NCBI GenBank assembly: GCA_903858085.1
Contig: CAIOHJ010000142.1
Coordinates: 1 to 64,000, forward strand
Reading direction: 5' to 3'
DNA from: an uncultured Chloroflexota bacterium
GTDB lineage: Bacteria > Chloroflexota > Anaerolineae > Caldilineales > Caldilineaceae
Length of the DNA: 64,000 nucleotides
Shown here: piece after piece, positions 62,672 through 64,000 of the stretch
Layout of the letters: the number at the start of each line of letters is the position of its first letter
How positions within the stretch are numbered: position 1 is the first letter of the stretch
Translations under genes and position numbers: made by a program
Notes under the pieces: model-generated
What the model saw: the letters and a program-made list of their open reading frames with translations, nothing else
What the model was told of the DNA's origin: nothing
The model's database searches: none

Positions 62672-64000
62672 ATCTGCGCAGCGTTTTGCATCTGGAAGGC
62701 TGGCTTTTGATCTTTTTGGGGGGGACCATGCTGGTGCCTATCCCATTCGCCCTGTACTATTCGTCTGCAGATCTGCTCGCCTTTGTCTTTTCCGCCTCCA
62801 TCACTGCTGCAACCGGCCTGCTGATGGTCAGGCTCACCCATCTCAAACAGGATGTGCGGGTGCGCGAGGGGTTTGCTATCGTCACTTTCGGCTGGTTGCT
62901 TGCTGCAGCTTTCGGCGCTTTGCCCTTTGTCCTCTCCGGTGCACTCCCGTCTTACACCGATGCCTTTTTTGAGACAATGTCTGGCTTCACCACAACAGGC
63001 GCCTCCATTCTCACCGACGTCGAAGCCCTGCCGCGCGGCCTCCTCTTCTGGCGCAGCTTCACACACTGGATAGGCGGCATGGGCATCATTCTGCTTTCGC
63101 TGGCCATCTTGCCTTCCCTCGGCGTCGGCGGCATGCAGCTCTTCAAGGCCGAAGTGCCAGGCCCGGTGGCGGACAAGCTCACACCCCGGATCGCAGAGAC
63201 AGCCAAAATTTTGTGGACGGTCTACGCGTTGCTCTCCGCCACCCAGACTCTGTTGTTGATGCTGGGCGGGATGGATCTTTACGACGCCCTCAGCCATGCC
63301 TTTGCCACGATGGCGACCGGTGGCTTTTCGACCCACAATGCCAGCATTGCCGCCTACCCCAGCCCCTATCTTCAGTGGGTCATCCTTGTCTTTATGTTTC
63401 TGGCCGGCGCCAATTTTGCACTGCACTACCGTGTGCTTCTGCATGGCTGGCTTGTTTACCGCAAAAATCGGGAATTCCTGCTCTATCTGTCGCTGATCGG
63501 CGGATCCACCCTGCTGGTCTACCTGCTGACCGCAGGCTTCGAGGGAAAACACAGCGAAAAAGCGGTGCGCGACGCGCTCTTTCAGGTCGTCTCGATCCAG
63601 ACCACGACCGGCTTTGTCAGTGTCGATTACGAACAGTGGCCCTTCGCAGCCCAGCTGATCCTGCTGTTGTTGATGTTTGTGGGTGGCTGCGCAGGGTCCA
63701 CCAGCGGGGGCATGAAGGTTCTGCGGCTCTACCTGCTCGGCAAATTCGTGGCCGCTGAACTGCAGCGGCTGATCCACCCCCAGGCGATTGTTCCTGTACG
63801 CATGCGCCAGCAGACGATCCCTCACGAGGTGATGACCCATGTGATCGGCTTTGCCGTGCTCTATCTTCTGGTCTTTGCGACAGGGACCCTGCTGGTTGCC
63901 TTGCTCGGCTTCGACATGCCGACCTCTTTCGGCGCCGTCGCAGCCACCCTGGGCAACGTCGGGCCTGGGCTGGGCGACGTCGGTGCCATCGACAACTTTG
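62668..64000 (+). CDS. TrkH-type potassium uptake protein (3' end outside window)
   Basis: 444 codons visible, gene continues past the edge. Channel-like subunit of the TrkH/KtrB superfamily with four pore loops, all visible: MSGFTTTGAS, MATGGFSTHNAS, SIQTTTGFVS and LGNVGPGLGD, each with the selectivity glycine. FWRSFTHWIGGMGIILLSLAILP and GGCAGSTSGGMKVLRLYLLGK are family segments. Takes up K+ together with a TrkA-type regulatory protein, not visible here. Start 62668 chosen as first possible start codon in frame. Confidence 0.95.
   Translation, partial: MNLRSVLHLEGWLLIFLGGTMLVPIPFALYYSSADLLAFVFSASITAATGLLMVRLTHLKQDVRVREGFAIVTFGWLLAAAFGALPFVLSGALPSYTDAFFETMSGFTTTGASILTDVEALPRGLLFWRSFTHWIGGMGIILLSLAILPSLGVGGMQLFKAEVPGPVADKLTPRIAETAKILWTVYALLSATQTLLLMLGGMDLYDALSHAFATMATGGFSTHNASIAAYPSPYLQWVILVFMFLAGANFALHYRVLLHGWLVYRKNREFLLYLSLIGGSTLLVYLLTAGFEGKHSEKAVRDALFQVVSIQTTTGFVSVDYEQWPFAAQLILLLLMFVGGCAGSTSGGMKVLRLYLLGKFVAAELQRLIHPQAIVPVRMRQQTIPHEVMTHVIGFAVLYLLVFATGTLLVALLGFDMPTSFGAVAATLGNVGPGLGDVGAIDNF

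Noticed and set aside
62590..63840. 416-codon minus-strand frame over trkH
   Set aside because: TrkH pore loops on the plus strand are unambiguous.

Overview
The window is a GC-rich, gene-dense bacterial chromosome segment with standard bacterial translation signals. I think it comes from a member of the Chloroflexota (Caldilineae/Anaerolineae-like). That is inference from gene content: an amino-acid-binding protein fused to NBR1-type Ig domains, a UPF0182 giant membrane protein, a PyrF-PyrE fusion, a VTC/DUF4956/lamin-tail operon, a trp operon under a T-box, and promoters of the TTGACA/TATAAT kind, often with an extended TGn -10. No rRNA gene is present, so the placement cannot be settled from here.

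Layout. 1-2.3 kb: the end of a Thr/Pro-repeat surface protein with an LPSTG sorting signal, then a tyrosine recombinase. 2.3-10.9 kb: a DeoR regulator divergent from a sugar operon (cupin glucose-6-P isomerase, cupin mannose-6-P isomerase, large type-I mannose-6-P isomerase-like protein, BadF/N-acetylglucosamine-kinase-like kinase, ABC binding protein and two permeases, no ATPase). 11-15 kb: EF-P, then a compact operon of pentapeptide-repeat protein, VTC polyphosphate-polymerase domain, DUF4956 membrane protein and a lamin-tail protein. 15-23.5 kb: HtrA protease, UPF0182 protein, a glycosyltransferase, TrmI and a lipoprotein. 23.7-26.6 kb: three RNA genes (tmRNA, tRNA-Ser(GGA), SRP RNA) with an MFS transporter and pyrophosphatase between them. 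26.6-30.8 kb: pyrimidine genes pyrFE and pyrD, then a CE7 esterase. 30.8-39.1 kb: the NBR1-Ig binding protein, a Cys-cluster protein, and a likely glycan cluster (GT-C-like membrane protein, NodU-type carbamoyltransferase, SGNH hydrolase). 39.1-44 kb: Tat-exported amine oxidase and sdhCAB. 44.2-53.3 kb: a secreted glycosidase-like protein, a divergent PanB-like protein, then a Trp T-box and trpE-trpS-trpG-trpD-trpC-trpF. 53.3-64 kb: SelB, a coiled-coil protein, two glycosyltransferases, cold-shock protein with SlyD, two EamA-type transporters, and the start of a TrkH potassium transporter cut by the window edge.

The genes are mainly housekeeping (translation quality control, tRNA modification, pyrimidine and tryptophan synthesis, respiration) interleaved with sugar uptake and cell-surface glycan functions. 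Points most worth a second look: two genes whose perfect TATAAT lies so close to the start codon that their mRNAs should be leaderless; an 11-codon leader ORF overlapping the trkH start; the pentapeptide/VTC/DUF4956/lamin-tail operon; the sugar isomerase with a possible degenerate kinase-like N-terminal half; the divergent PanB homologue; and the structured leader before the NBR1-Ig binding protein. I did not see a clearly undescribed defence or mobile system.
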